64,000 nt of DNA from Aphelocoma coerulescens (lineage: Eukaryota > Chordata > Aves > Passeriformes > Corvidae), in assembly GCF_041296385.1 (NCBI RefSeq), contig NC_091015.1:54626345-54690344 (forward strand). Direction: 5' to 3'. The notes under the pieces were generated by a model. That model was not told where the DNA came from. It worked only from the letters and a program-made list of their open reading frames with translations, and made no database searches. A program made the position numbers and the translations under genes. Below are positions 36,801 to 51,800 of this stretch, in pieces; within the stretch, counting starts at the first letter, position 1, and each line of letters starts with the position of its first letter.

Positions 36801-39800
36801 ATTACAGAGGAAGCTAGAAGAAAACTGAGAACTCTTGTTTTCAGGTTGGTCTGAGATAGCACAGTGACATCTCAGTGTTAGACTAGACTGTCTGCAGCCT
36901 GAGACTACAGTATCCAAGTCTTGCAGACTTCCCCAAAACTGTTCTTTATGACATAAAGGGCTTTGGGGATCTCTCATAAAAGCCTTGTCATTGTCAACTT
37001 GGCTGTTTTGCATGTGACATCTCCTTTTCTTTTTATTAAAAACAAAAAAAATGTTGCTGCTCTGACATTAAACCAATATACCATTGTTAAAGCTAATGTA
37101 TGAGAGGTACTAAGTGTATATCTGATAGTCTTTCTGACCTAATTGTCTATATCTGCCTTAACATTGGTGTGTCACATTATGCAGCCTTATCTGAGACTGC
37201 CTCTGTACATCACTATGTTCTAGTTAACTGTGGAAATGTACGCCTTAAAGGAAAGCACTCACCTGTGAATTAGTTGTTTATGGTTGCTGTTCAAAAAATA
37301 TCAGATGGGAAGATGATCTTGAATGTGGTCCTACTGTTAAAATTCATGTATGGAGTGAGTTAAATGGTACATGTTTATTGTTTTGGGGTTTTTTTCTGGT
37401 TGTTTCTATATGAAGAAAGTTCACTGACAGCAGGGACATTTCCTTCCTGAAAAAAGTGGTCTGTGGACATGTGGCAATTCTGTGACTCTTCTTGTGTGGG
37501 AAATAGATATCAGAAAAACTTCAACTCATTAGATTAATGTTAGGTTGTATTTTCAGTTAATCTCTGCTCCATGAGATGGGAGGGAGAAGTGCATCGATAT
37601 TGTGGGAGATGGATCTTGTCAGTTCAGATGTAGGTAATCTTTGATTTCTGTGACAACAGGCGCCAAAAGCCTGAACTTTAGAGAAGTGTAGTAATTTCTC
37701 ACATGCTTGTGGCACAGGGAAAGGTGTCCTTTAGCCTCAAGAAAGATGCAAAAGACAAAAAGTGAAGTGGAGGCAGCTTGCTTTCTGTCGAGCTGCTGTC
37801 AGCACCCTGATGCTTTTCCAGACTGCCACTGGGTGGTAGTAACTGAGTGTAGTTTGATACCCTGCATCTCCTGGTGAAGTTCCTGTGTGTTCTACTTGGC
37901 TTTTATATTGTTGAAGCTAATAATGAAAACTCGGACTGCAGTGATTACTGTCTTAAAATGCTTATTTCCCAAAACTTTCATGGTTTCTTTTACTGATGAA
38001 AATAATCACTTGCTGGATCATCTCTGCTCCAGACTTCCATTTCTCTTTATTCTGCTCTGAGTCCTTTACCTAAAATCCGAGGAGCACACTTAGTCCCATT
38101 TCGAGACAGACTTTAGTGCGAGTCTCTGGAAGGGATGATTTTTGGGGCACTGATTTGTGATCCTAGAAAATAATTATCATAAAACAAGTCTGTGTCCTGT
38201 GTGGTATTCTTACTGCCTGTCATCACTGGAGAAGATATTCATCCTGGCTCTTGATGTTGAAAGACTGCTGTGTCTGCTTTTCTCACATTTGAGTTTTGTG
38301 GCTGACCTGATTTACCATTTTCAAACTGTAAGAAATAGGAACAACAAGAAAAGCAGACATCTGAATTCCTTGAATGCATCAGATTTTGTTTGTGGAATTA
38401 GGGAAGCAAGGAATATATTTGTCCAGGTCTGGCCTTCTGTAGATTACAGTATTATTAATGGCCTGAGCAATAGGTGGGAAATACTTAGCTGTTGCAACAG
38501 GAGGATTTTGACTGGTAACAGGAAGAGTTTTGAAATTCAGTAGAGATCTGTGGTAGAAGCATTGTTATACTCTAGGAGGAATCTTAGTCTGTTAGGCACT
38601 GTGACACTGAAATGATTTTGATAATCTTGAAAGTTACATCTTGCTTGGGAGTAGAAATTTTGTACCACTACTAAGTCCTTTCTATGCTCCATAAGCCAAG
38701 ACTTTTGGCATTTTCTTTCTAGTCTGTTAAGACAACCCCCTTCCAAATTTTGCCCAGTGTAAGTTACTGCAATAGTCTGTAGGCATTAGGTGGCAGTATT
38801 TACCAAATAGTTATTATAATAATATCCTGCTGACCTTACTTCTTTATTTCACTTTGATTGCAAGGAGATGAAGTGTTAAAATAATAATGGAATTAAGATG
38901 CAGTGAAATGTACAGTGATATTCCAATTGAGTCTAAGGTTCTTTCTGTCACTGTCAAACAAAGCATCCACTTGTAATCAAAAAATACAACATTTGCTAAA
39001 ACTTTGTGTTTAGAAATAATAATGAGGCATAGATTGAAGTTTGCATAACTCTTTCAACTTACCACAGAGATCATAATGCTTGCATAGCATGCTTTAAACA
39101 GAATAATCTTGTTAACTTGCATAAAAGCTGCTTCTATGGATAAGTGCTTGTTTAATACAACCTGAGGACCTGACTCAGTACTGAGTTATACTTAGATAAG
39201 ATCCTATCTCATAAAATTGTTGTATAATAACCCTGAATAATATTGTGTGTCACACTTGCAGTGCTTATTCATGTGGCAAATATAGTTTAGAAGCACAGAT
39301 CAGTGCTTAATTGGCAGTAATGTTTCTTTGTATTTTTAAGCCTGTATAGTGCTGTCTGTTAATAGTAGCAGCAAATGACTTCTATAAAATCCAGTAGTTC
39401 TTCCTTGCATTCTGAGTTTTCATCAACTCTGCAAAACAACAAGTTGGAATAATTACTGTGAAGTAAGGATAATAGTAGGTAATTATATGTAAGGTTATAG
39501 GTTCTGCAGTACTGTTGGTACAGCTCACTTGATGGTTTAAGTCATGCCTTGATAAAGTGAATCTTTAGCCGTTTGGGTTTTTTTTTTAAAGGTGAAGTGA
39601 TTGTATTCCAAGACTTAATTTTCTGCTGTATTTTTGTATTCCTGGTGTGCAAAGGTTTTGTATCATCATATAGATACAGAACATACATGAGAAGTTAGCC
39701 CTGTGAGGTGCCCTGCCAGGAGAATGTGGGGCTTTGCCATTACAGATTTTGAGCAGATCAAGACTGCTTCTGTGGAACCACTTCCTTTGATATGTTCTGC

Positions 39801-42800
39801 AATGAGAAATTAATTTGGTGGAGGTCTGACTGGTTTATTTTAAAACAAGGTTTGCAATGGTGCTACAGGTCCACTGCTTGAGAATATTCTTGCCCTCTGT
39901 ATAAACTAGAGGTTGGGTTTGGAGTCTTTGTTCATTATTTTGCCATATATGCATCTCTAGACATTTCTGCGCTACTTTATTGTTCTTTGGAGGCAAGGCC
40001 TTTTTTGCTTGGTTTGGATTTTTTTTTTTTTGGTTGGTTAGTTTAGTTTGGCTTTTGGTTGGTTGGTTGGTTGGGGTTTTTTTTGTAGGCCTGTTTTCTT
40101 TTATTGTTAGAAGTTTGTTCTTAGCTACATACCAGGCCCCAACATCCAAGAACTTTCTTGCATGACTGCTCATAAATAAAGTTTGTTATGTTGGAATCAG
40201 AGAAGTGAAGAGCACACACTCTGTCAGATCCCTTCAGGAAAATATGTTGTTTAGTTGCTGTTCTCCATAAGCTGCTGAAAGTAATGACCTGCTTTGTATG
40301 AGGGGCTTGATAGTAGACAATACAATCAGTAAAGAAATTACCAATTAAGGTCAGGCAGTCATGTTACTTATAAGAAATTAGTGTTCTATTTGTCATATCA
40401 CTATATCTTTCTCTTCTTAGCCACTCTTTTAATAATTTAACATTCAGCTCTTACTAGGCTGCCTTGTTAGCTGTTGTGAACTTAAGTACAAATGTCTCAC
40501 TTTTTTTTAAAGGGTTGACATGATAGAAGGTGACAGCGCTTAAGAAATAATCTCTGAGAAAATTCAGCAAATTATACTTCAGTTATAACTTGGGAACTGA
40601 AGATAGTGGTGGGATTTAGTTAGTATTAGTATTTGTGACAAAATGTCAGTATATTATCTGCACCAAAACCTTCTCTTATGCAAAATGGAAATAATTCCTT
40701 TTCAGATAGGATGCCTATTCTTGTACAAATAAATCCTTAGATACTTTCAATGCTTTATATTTAAGAAATGTTCTTTGGGTGTTTGCTTGCTTCAGAAGTG
40801 AAGTTATTCTTTTCTTTCTTTATCTAGTTCTTCAAACTCTCCTGAGTTGGAAGGCCGGGGAGGAGAAGAACTTGGCACAGATATAGCAAATACGCTGTAC
40901 AGAGTATTCAGCTGCGAGAACAGTGTAGACTTGAAATCCCTTTGTATTAATCCCAAAGAGCACTGCTGGGTTCTCTATGTGGATGTATTGGTAAGTACAG
41001 AAATGAAAACTAAGATTCGACAAAATTTTTCTAAGGCAGAGACTGACTTAGCATAATCTTGTGTATTTTCTTATGTGAAAAAAGGCTTCTCATAATGTGA
41101 TGTAATGTATTACAGCATGGATGGCCGTTTTCTTGTGAACCTACTTACAGCAGTTAATCACTAATTTCAGTTTGCCCTTCTTCTACTCTTCTTGATGCTG
41201 CTGTTCCACTGCAGAACTAAAAAAACATTGAATACTCCAAATCTCGCTCAGATAAAAATCAATGATCTTACATTGACCAGGAAATTGCCACTGAAGAAGG
41301 GTAAACTTCTCTTCTAAGCTAAATGTAACAGCAAATATATTGTTCTAATGAATGTAAGTTATCATGGCTGGATGTTAGCCCTAACAGAACTGCTCATCCT
41401 GTTTGCTTCTTTGCACTCTTATCACTACTAATTCAGTAAAGTAAAATAGAAGCTTTTCTGGCAAAAGCTGGGTTTAACCTAGGTGCTTTTTGATGAAAGT
41501 TGTATATATGTATTGAACGTAGAAGATAAACTGAGTATTTGTTCCCATGACAATAATGGAAACTGAATTTTATGCATACAAATCTGATGCATGCAGCAAC
41601 TCAATTTCCAAAATATCCTGCATTTAAAGCACTCTGTCATGGGACTTTTAGAAGTCTGCAAGTCAGACTCTCCTGAATGTTATTTCCAATTCTTATTGGT
41701 CCAAAGTTGAGTTTCTGTTTGTCAAATGTGGAAGTGAAAATATGTTAAGGGATCTTACAGGGATCCATTAGTGTCTGTGAAATAATGTGCAAAATGTTAA
41801 GGTGTATGGCCAGAAAATTAAATACAGGGTTTTGTTGAACAAAACAGGAACATTTAGACTAAATAAATGGGAAAATTAGTTCACTAAGTGTTTAAAAAGC
41901 AGTAGCATTAACCTGATTATGGTAGATACGGTACATGCCACGAGAGTCCACCTACAGAATGATGGAATATGTACCTCTGCTGAGTGCTTTAACAGCCCAA
42001 GTCACTGGCTTATTGCAGCTTGGCGTGGTTTAATGCAGAATGAAGTGTTAGTTCTGAGAAATCACACTGGGGCCTTTAGTTACTGGGTAATTACAAGCAG
42101 AGGTACAGAATATTAAATGCTGTGCTTATTTAAGCAACATGCTGCTGAACATTGCATAGGCGTTGCGTAAACAAAGACTTTCATAAAGCTGTCTGCTCCT
42201 GTGTGTATATATATACACATGTACACTGTTCTGTATAGCTTTTGTTTGAGATGTAGCTGGTCATTATCTGATTGTTCCTGGACAGATCTGTTGATTGTCC
42301 ACAGCTACAGAGAAGAACAGCTTTGGTGTTTTCATGCTACTAGTTGTATCAGAATTATGAACATCAGGGCCTATGTTATGTGAGGAGTTTTACATTTAGC
42401 CCTTTTTACAGTGCCAATAAAGAATCTGTTGCAGGTTCATAATTACAACTCTAAACTTGATGAGTCTTCTTAATGTTATATTCTGCAGCAGTTTTGTGTG
42501 TGAGCCATTGAAGAGCTGTTGGTAGAGTTAAAACAAGATACTGTTAACATTTGTCTCTTACTCTGTTCCACCCCCAACTTTTTTTTTCCACCTCAGGCCT
42601 CTGTATTTTCACATTTTTGATGCATTTGTAACGTTTCCTTTTCTAAATAGTAGACATGTATATTGCATGTGATACTGTATACTTAATGTAGGTGCTTGAC
42701 ACCTACAGATTTTCCTGAAGCTGCTGTTGCTGAATCATTCTTACAGAATTATACTTTTAGTGGGGTGTGGTGGAAGGATGACATCTGGGCTAATATAAGG

Positions 42801-45800
42801 AGCAACTCATATTATTTGTGTTCGGAGGGGGACAGATTCTGAGTATAAAGACACTCATAGAGAGTCCTTTGGGTGATATTTTCCTTCAGAATTCCTGGAA
42901 ATTGTTTACACTGATGTTTGTGTTGCATAGTTAAGTTGGAGGGAAAATAAGCCTTATATCTGTTGTGAGGCTGAAAATACTGGTACCTTGTGGTCAGGTG
43001 TGAAGGTACTTGTTTGGAAATCTCTCATTCCAAAAGACAAAGATCCAGAAAGAATGTTATGAGCCTGGAAATACTCCATTACTATATAATTTAGCCATGT
43101 GTACTTCGATTGAAACATCTATATTCAGCTCCTTTGTGTAAATAGAATTTGACATGTGCAGCCTCAAAAGAGAAAACAGTTTGTTTTGCAGAATCATGCA
43201 GCTTTATCGATTAAAAACATCTCTCAAATATTTTCCAGTGGTCAGTGTACTTGGGACGGGCTATAATCCTGTACAGTCAGACAAGGAGAAAAAGTAACTT
43301 CAACCATGCACACCACAAAGATGCAGACATACGGACAACTTGAGATATATGTGTCAAAGGTCAAGAATATATACTGTGACCTTTCAAAGTATATGCATTC
43401 TTTCTTAATGGAAGGCATTCCACTTCCAAATAGTGCCTTATGGAGTACCACAAAAGCCTGTTCTCACCTTCTCTGTGTTTCCCTCAATTTCTTTCTAAGC
43501 AAGCCATTGATGTCAGAAATAAGCTTTTAAGCATTTTTGAGTGGGTTTTTATATATATGTATAGCTTTCTCCACATGGTTTGCCCCAGCAGCCTGCTGTG
43601 CCAAGCAAGTAGAATCAAAGTGTGCAATCTCTTATCATTCTCTACCCAGTCACAGTAGATTGTGTATCAGAAGGACAGGGTGTGTTAGGTTCTCTTGAAA
43701 TTTTTGCAGTTCACTACTGAGCACCTTGCAGGATTTCCTCATGTTTTCTATTCCACCCTGCCCCAGTCTGATAAAAAAAGAAGTTAGGAATCTCTACTTT
43801 TGGAGGAAAAGCTTCTCTGGGTAAGGTGAGGTCTACAATGTGTTACCCTTTCTTTCCAATAACTTTTTCACTTGCATATCAGTAAATTAAAAGCAATGAA
43901 GACTCCTCTGCTTCCCATAACTCAGAGTTGCAGACTTTCTTAGTCCTGAAAATAAATAAATAACTGGGGAAGATATCAGTACAAGGTGCTTCAGCTGAGA
44001 AAAGCGTTCTTTTCTTTGCAGAGGAATTGTTGCACCATGCTCCGTGCAGGCTGTGTTCCTTGCCTCCAGGAGCCACTGTAGTACAGAAGAGGCTTTAGAA
44101 CATCAGTCTGAACACAAGCCTAGCAACAGTGCAGGCACATCCCGTTATTGTGTTTTAATAACAAAGATATTGTGGGGCTTATTGTGTTATCAAGTAAAAT
44201 CCAATAATGACTGAAAGGGGCAAGTTAACCTCTCTGTATCCAGCAGCTGTTTGCAAAGAAATAATCAGATCACCTTTGTATTTAGCTTTCTATCCCAACT
44301 TTTTGTCATTCTTTTTACACTATTCAGTCTGTCTTCATGAAAAGAAACTGTCTTTGCAGAATATCTTGTTTATGATTTTCTCCCCGTACAGGAGTTTATC
44401 TCATTTTTAAATAGATTTTGAAGAACAGTCAATGCAATCAGGATTGCAAAACTTGTTTTGCTCTCACCATGCAGCATAGATTGATGTGACAGAGAAGCAT
44501 CCATGTATTCTTGCTGAAGTAGTTCCAAATGCTTGCTCTGTTTGTGTGTGTTCTCAGGAAATAATACTGGCAGCTGAGAGCTGAGCTTGTCAGAGAAGTG
44601 ACAGTAGGCAATGGACAGACACATCTCTGATTGTCTGGCAGCCTGCAGGAGGTATTAGTGGTTATGGGAGCCCTCCCTTTTTACCTTGTATGCAGTGCTG
44701 CTTTCCCCTTTGACTGTTGTTCTCCCAGTCTTCATGGGAAGAGGCTGAGCTAGGCTCCCTCCACACACTTCACTTGTTCATAATGCTCATTTGAAATAGA
44801 CTTTGATATCAGGATTTCCTTAGATCACTTTCGGCTACGAGACAAACCTGACAACGACTCTTTCCCATAAAGAGAATAAATCATGATGTGCCTTCATAAC
44901 TCTGCCTTATATAAGTAGCTTTCCATACCATGTTCTTGGTGACAGTGTGTGTTTCTTCTGTGAAAGCAATTCTCCTTGTTGGTTTTGTCTGGCTGATATT
45001 TAAAAAAAGGCTCCTCTTTGAAATAAAATACAGAAAATTGATTGCCTTGATTTAACACTAAAGAATTAATGTGGTGAGTTTATAAAGAGTATTCCGGTCA
45101 TAGTCTAGTTCAGAACCTTAGCACAAGAAGATTAAGAACAGTGGTGGTTTCATTTCAGCTTCTATTATTAAATTTTATCATTAATTTTATTATGAAGTGC
45201 ATTAACTCTTCTATTTTGCATGTATAATACAGTTAGCTGAAATCTTAATTTCCTATCTGTTTCTTTTCATAGATAGGCTTTAAAGACAACTTTGTTTTTT
45301 AAAAACCTGTTCTGGTAATTAATTTTCTTCCTTTTCAAGTAGCTTTAAATAAAATAAAGGCTTCATTTAAAGGCACTAGCCTGATTTTCTTTTAAAGAGA
45401 TTCTTCTTTTCCTCCACAGTTATTGGAATGTGGTGGGAACATCTTTGATGCAATCTCTATCGCAGTGAAGGCAGCTCTCTTTAACACAAGGTAAAGCACA
45501 GATCTCATTTCATGTGGGTGGAAGTGGCATGGGAAGTGGAAGAGAAGTACTCTCTGTGAGCACAGCAGTTCTAATGCTTAATTATTTAAATAAGAAGTAC
45601 CCAAGACAGCTTGCATTCAAGTAACATTTGCATGCAAGTAACATGAACTAATGTTATTTTATATCAGTTTCTAATAATCAGATGTCATATTGCATGTTAT
45701 GCACAATCATGCTCACAATATAACTTTTGTTGTAGCCAGATCCAGAAAAAATAGTCTTGACCATATGGCTTTGTTGCAAGTAGTTGAAGGCCTTGGTGTT

Positions 45801-48800
45801 GATGCCTTGTGGGTTTGAAATAAGAAGTGTTTACTGATACGTGATGTTCCTGAATAAGAAGCCCTCTGTCAGTGTGACTACTGATTTGTAACTAGCCCTG
45901 ATTTTCTACTTTTGATTTTGTTCTCATTAACTGTCAGCCTAGAGTTCTTTTCAAAACCAAGAGGAAAAACGGGGTAGTGAGAGATTGTGGGGAGGGGGAA
46001 GCAATGTGTCTTTAAAAGAACTTTGTCCCGTGCATTTTAATTCAAAGAATGGAAAAATAAAATCTAGTAGAATGAATGATGCAAGTCTTCTGTGTGTGTT
46101 TTTAATAAGATTCACTGCTATTTTTTCTATTGTTTTATCTTCTTTATCTGTAGGTGAAAGGGAGTACAGAGTTTGTAGCACCCTTGAGAAAAACAACCTA
46201 GTGAATGGCTTTGCTAAAAAACTTACATGGCAAAAACAGCTGGTAGAGGTGCAAAACCTAGACTCCTACAAGCATAAATTTTTTAAAAGTGGATCTCAAA
46301 TTGGTTTTCAGCATTAAATTAGAGATCTGCTAAAGTCACTAGTGTAGTTCTGGCTTATTTATCAGGGAGTCAAGGCACAGTACTAGATCTGGAAAAGTAC
46401 ACACAAGAAGAAGAGGAAAATATGCTTTTGAAGACAGGCAGTGTATCAGGTTATAAATCCTTTAAAAGGGATAAGGGGAGAATCTGTCTGAGACTAGAAG
46501 TTGTATATGTTGCTGAGAAATTTCTCGTGTTAATCAAGTTCTCAGCAGTAACTTTTAACAGTAGATTGTTTTTATAACATTAAGAAATACTTCCAGAAAT
46601 GTAATGGCTCACAAAGGAGTTGGCAGTACACTAAAAAGAAGAAATGCCTGTGTTTCTCTGGGTGAGTTGCCAAGATCCAAAATCATATAGTTAAAACAGT
46701 TACTACCATGTGAGTTGTCCTGCAGATCCAAGGCTCATACTTTATTTATACGATAACTAAGTATTTTTTGTTATTTTAACCAGAATAAAGAGAGAAGATA
46801 AAAAGTAATGAATTAAATAAGTGAATAAAAGAAAATCTGTTGCTCTGGGAACGTGGACAACATAATGGAGGGTGCAATTATTTTAATGTTTCCTATTTAT
46901 TTTTATTATTCTGACCACTGTGTCCTTTATATAATCTTTAAACTGCAGGCAAACTCCACAAGTCTTGTTGAAGTTGGGAATCATATCAAAATGTATGATA
47001 CAATGATACAGTATGATACAATGCAGAGCCTCTTGATTTTTTAGCTTTGAAAACTCTATCTTATTGATTTGAGCAGGGAATGCTAGTACAGTTCATCTCA
47101 TACAAGCTCAGAAAGTCAAGAGGTGAAATTCAAAGTGAAAACCTGTTGTCCTCATTCACTCTTCCTCTCCCTTGCCCTTGGTAGCTACTGGCTTTTCTTT
47201 GGATTGACACAAGGTTGTGTGAAGAGTGGCTGCTTGTTCTCCATAAAATATTATTCTCCAAACAAGATGTCAATTTGAAGGTTGCTTCAGATTAAGTGTT
47301 CTGAGCTGTGCTCAACATGTGTCCCTCTTTGACTCTACTTGCTTTCCCTACTTAGTTTACAACCAGGTTTTTGTTCGAAGTGTTTTCAGATTTTTGCTAG
47401 CCTTGACTGCAGCCTTGGAACAAAGAGCAGGGAGCTCAAGCTGCTGTTGTTTCTTTGAAGCTACAAAATTTTAGATACTCAGATAGGCATTTGAAAACTT
47501 CAGCTTCAATTTAAAATCTTGCTCTAAGCATTTTTTTAATATCTTTGGACAAATTTTGCTTTAGAGCTAAGTAAATCCAACATCACAACTTAAGGAATTT
47601 TGTGCAAGACTTAGGGGATTTAAATCCTTTGAATGCCTGACCTGACTCTCCCCTTCAGGCACGGAACAATGACAATAGGACTGGTTTAGGGGGAACATTT
47701 ACTCCTCTCAGTTTTCTACTGTTCATCAAGTTCTAAAAACTGCAATCAAGATCATGTACAGAAGATAGCAGATTATCAGACTTCCTTCTTACCCATATCT
47801 CCCAGATGTTTAAGGATGGATTTATTAATGATGGAAGTAGATATTGCAAAATATGCTGTTAGCTACTGTGTCAGGACATTAAACTTGGTCCTGTGGAATG
47901 TACCTACTTGGAGCCGAGGCTGCAGAAAATAGACAAGTTACAAAAACTACAAAGTTTATAGCACAGCAGCCTTGCAGATACCGAGGTCTACAGCATGGTA
48001 GAGGCAGAACTGATGCCTGCTTGCAAGGGTGGGACTGGTTTTGCATTTGTGAAATCTGGATCTGCACACACAGAAAAGAGCACTGTTTGTTACATGACTG
48101 AGTCTTGCTGTACAGATCTCTGCCCTGATTAGTTGCAGGAATCAAAATAGAAAAATAACAGTTGCAAAGTAAACACATACAGCTATTTCTTAAGATAAAT
48201 CTTACAAGCTGGGAGAGGAAATCTACAGTGTTCTGGAAAAGCTTTGTGCTACATTGGTTTTGCATAATTTTTGTGTCCATATACCCCCTTTTTATGCAGC
48301 TGCAATGCTTGTGTCTGATCTTTTTGCCTTTGCAGTAGTTCTAATTTACACCTCTCTCATCTGTTCTTGGCCAAAAAAGCTCCTTGCAGGCATTTTTCAG
48401 ATATTAATTCTGGCAGCTTTTTCTTTCAGACCAAACATTTCTCTGGTTTCAAAGCTATTTTAGGTTGGAGTTAAAAATTGCTTAATCTCACAAATTTTCT
48501 TAAAATCTTGGTTTGTTTTTTAAACACTGCTCTGGCACGTACACTTCTTGCTTGACTAGGCTGTTGTCCAGTGTTGTCCACTGTCTTGTGTAGCTTAAGG
48601 GTTAGTCACCTTGTGATTTTATTCCATCAACTTCTAATATTTTGAACTTGAAAATAGGCTCCGATGCATTTCTAATGAGTTGGAAAACATTTGGAGTTTC
48701 ATTTCAGGAAAAAGTGCACATCACAATTGTTCTGCTTACTCAAAGTGTTAGTTTTGGGTTGACTCAGGTCACTGTGCTTGTAGAGAAGTTGTTGTCACTG

Positions 48801-51800
48801 GAGCAGGGTTAGCTGTTTTGAAGTACTTGCCACTAGGACTTTTATCCACAAATAACTAAAATACTCATCCAAGGATCAATAAAAATCACTTTGTGTTGGT
48901 GGGGGGAAATGTTCATTAAATCAATCCCTATCTCTTCCGCTTTTAAAGGAAGGGATTTGTTACAGACAGCATAGAAGAATGTAACCTCCAGAGTCTAGTT
49001 ATAAAACACAATGCTACCATAAAAGCACTAACATAAAACCAGATCGTGGTTACTGAAGTTAGCTGTCTTGCGACATCTTGAAATATTTTGTTTTCAAGTG
49101 CAAATGTGTGAAAGAGAGATGTGGGTGAGCTCTGTGCGTGCTTCACTGGACAGTAATGCCAGTACCAGTCAGTACTCCATCCTAGCAGGCACCTGAATTA
49201 ATGAGGGTGTATAAGATGCTGACATTCTTGGCAGCTTGAAATACCATCTACTAAATTGTTTTAAATTACTTTATTCATTATGCTAAGAAAACTGCCTTAA
49301 ATCATCCCGCAAAACTTCCATTAGGTGGCTATCACAAATGCAATGTATGTACGACTGATAAGGAGCCTGTCTAGCTCATTTGTGAGAGAGCCCATCATTC
49401 ACAACTGAGAAGAAAGCATTTCTTGGATTTCTGCCTGGGTTTTCATCACTGCTTTGTCCTGATAAGTTATATATCTCTTGTATACCTGTCCTTAGAACAG
49501 TAGAGTATCTTGCCAATCTTCTCATCTTGCTAGAGAAGTGATTTTATGAATGTCATATTTTCTCTTTACCCCAAGTCTCCTTAGTTGGTGTTATTCTTTC
49601 CTGAACAGCTTTACTACTTGTATTTGCTACTGATGTCACACCTTTGCCAAGCAATGCAACTGATGTAATGCTGACAACTTTACTGTTGTCTGCAAGGTTG
49701 GGAACCACAGAACAAATTCAGTGTTGGTAATTTATCTCCTGTACATCCAGGCAGGTATGCAAAGAATTGTTCAGAACTGATTTGTGCAAATTCCAAAAGA
49801 ATTTCTCCCCACTTAGTAGTGTAAAAAACAACTCAAATTCTAACTGTTTGACTGATGTAAATATGATGATCTTATCCTAAATATCTTCCCACTTAAAATA
49901 TTTCCTTTGTAGTCTCCGGGAGTGAGTTGTTAATACTTTGATCACATTCTGTACTGTTGTTCTAAACATTTTGCCTTGTTTAGAAGAACAGGGACTTCCT
50001 GGAGTTGTGACTGTGTAACAGCTGTAATTGTTACGTGTTCTGGCAATGACTCTGCACCTTTTGTTTCCACAGGATACCCAAAGTGCGTGTTCTGGAGGAT
50101 GAAGAAGGCACCAAAGAGATTGAGCTGTCTGATGACCCTTATGATTGTATTCGACTCAGTGTAGATGAGGTGCCCTGTATTGTCACACTAAGCAAAGTAA
50201 GCCTGACAAATCTCTGACTTTCTGCCTAGAGACTCCAGTTAATTTCACCTGCCATTTATTTTTTCCCTAGAGATAAAATTAGTGTTACAGAAATGGTCAG
50301 TGTCCACTATGTATATGTTTGTTTGTCTTTGGTCTCCTAATTATGTAGAACTTTTACTGAATAAGGGGTTTCTTTGTACCTCTGTCTTGTGGGTTTCTAT
50401 TTGATGCAGTCTTAAAATGCATCTTCTTGCATGCAGTGGAGTTGTTTATTGTTTTTCATCTGCTCCTTGCTTAACATCCAGAGCAGCAGATACATCAGTA
50501 TGTTAAAGCAAGAGGCCACTGTGTTCAGGCATGGAGGTTGTCTGATCTGCCTGGAGTTACATGCTGAGTATTTGTTGCTGAGGACAGAACTCCATTTTCA
50601 TGGGTGCAGTACCATCCCTTTCCTTTCAAAGGAAAGGTTTTTGTCTTCCTTATGTAGCACACAGCTAACACAGTTGATATTATGGGTGCTGCATTTTCTA
50701 TTGCAAGTGTTAGTGATTTGCTTAGGTATTTTTTACTTAGGTACTTTGCTTAGGATTTGCTTGGCATTTCTTTTAAGCAAATTGCATAAATAGTAGAGGG
50801 GCCATTGCTGAAATGAGGGCTCATCTGAGTCTTAGGATGTGTAATTTTCAGGTAGAGAGGAGCAAAGTCTAGACTTAGAGTTGCAGGAAAAGGTGAATAT
50901 GGAGTTTCATACAGATGAAAGGATGGTAGAGAGGAAAACAGTATGAAATAGTGACATGCTTATCTCACCTCTGTTGTTTATGTACACATAATTTGGGGTC
51001 AGAGGCTGTTAAAATCCTGTGCTATCAAGTTAGTCCTGACTATTTCCAAAGGCCACATGATTTTAGGATGGGAGGCTGTAGATAAGTAACAAAGCCACCA
51101 CTCTCAGTTTAATTTCTTAATGGGGGAACTTTGAGAACTGCAAACTAATGCATTGTTTGGTTACTAACTTGCAGATTGGATATAGGCATGTGGTGGATGC
51201 TACCCTTCAGGAAGAAGCCTGTTCTTTGGCAAGCCTGCTTATTTCTGTGACCAGTAAAGGTGCCATCACTTCTATGAAGAAAGTGGGGAAAGGTAGCCTG
51301 GATCCTGAGAGTATTTTTGAAATGATGGAGGTAAGGAGTTGACTGTCTTGGGTGATACTGGATGAACTGGAACTTGGGTGTATGGAAAGCTGCAGTAAGG
51401 GCTTTTAGAGGAGACATCTTGGTGCTTTGATTTGGTGCACAAGGGACTTTGTGAGGGTCACAGGCAGTTTCTTTGAAACAGATTCTAATGTGAATGGACA
51501 CTGTCTAAAACTTTTAGATGCCTGAAATGTATGGTACTCACATTTGTTTCAGGCAAATACTTCACAGCTGTAAGACAGTAAAGCTTAAGCTGATAAACTT
51601 TGAGAGTATTTTTAAAGGACATATTCCCTCCTGTTGTTTCTTTTAAAGACTGAAAGAGCAAAACTTATAACATGGTAAAGTCCCTGTAAGAGTAGAGATG
51701 GTGTTTTGAATTGCTGGTGCATGGTGTTCTAGCACAACTCATTTTATGATAAACTTACTGTTCTCGTTTTACTGTTTTTCTTTGCTTCTTTACTGAGTTT

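Noticed and set aside
46992..47024. Possible CRISPR-like or regulatory repeat array
   Set aside because: Only three short imperfect units without spacers, in an intron of a vertebrate gene. It is a simple tandem repeat.
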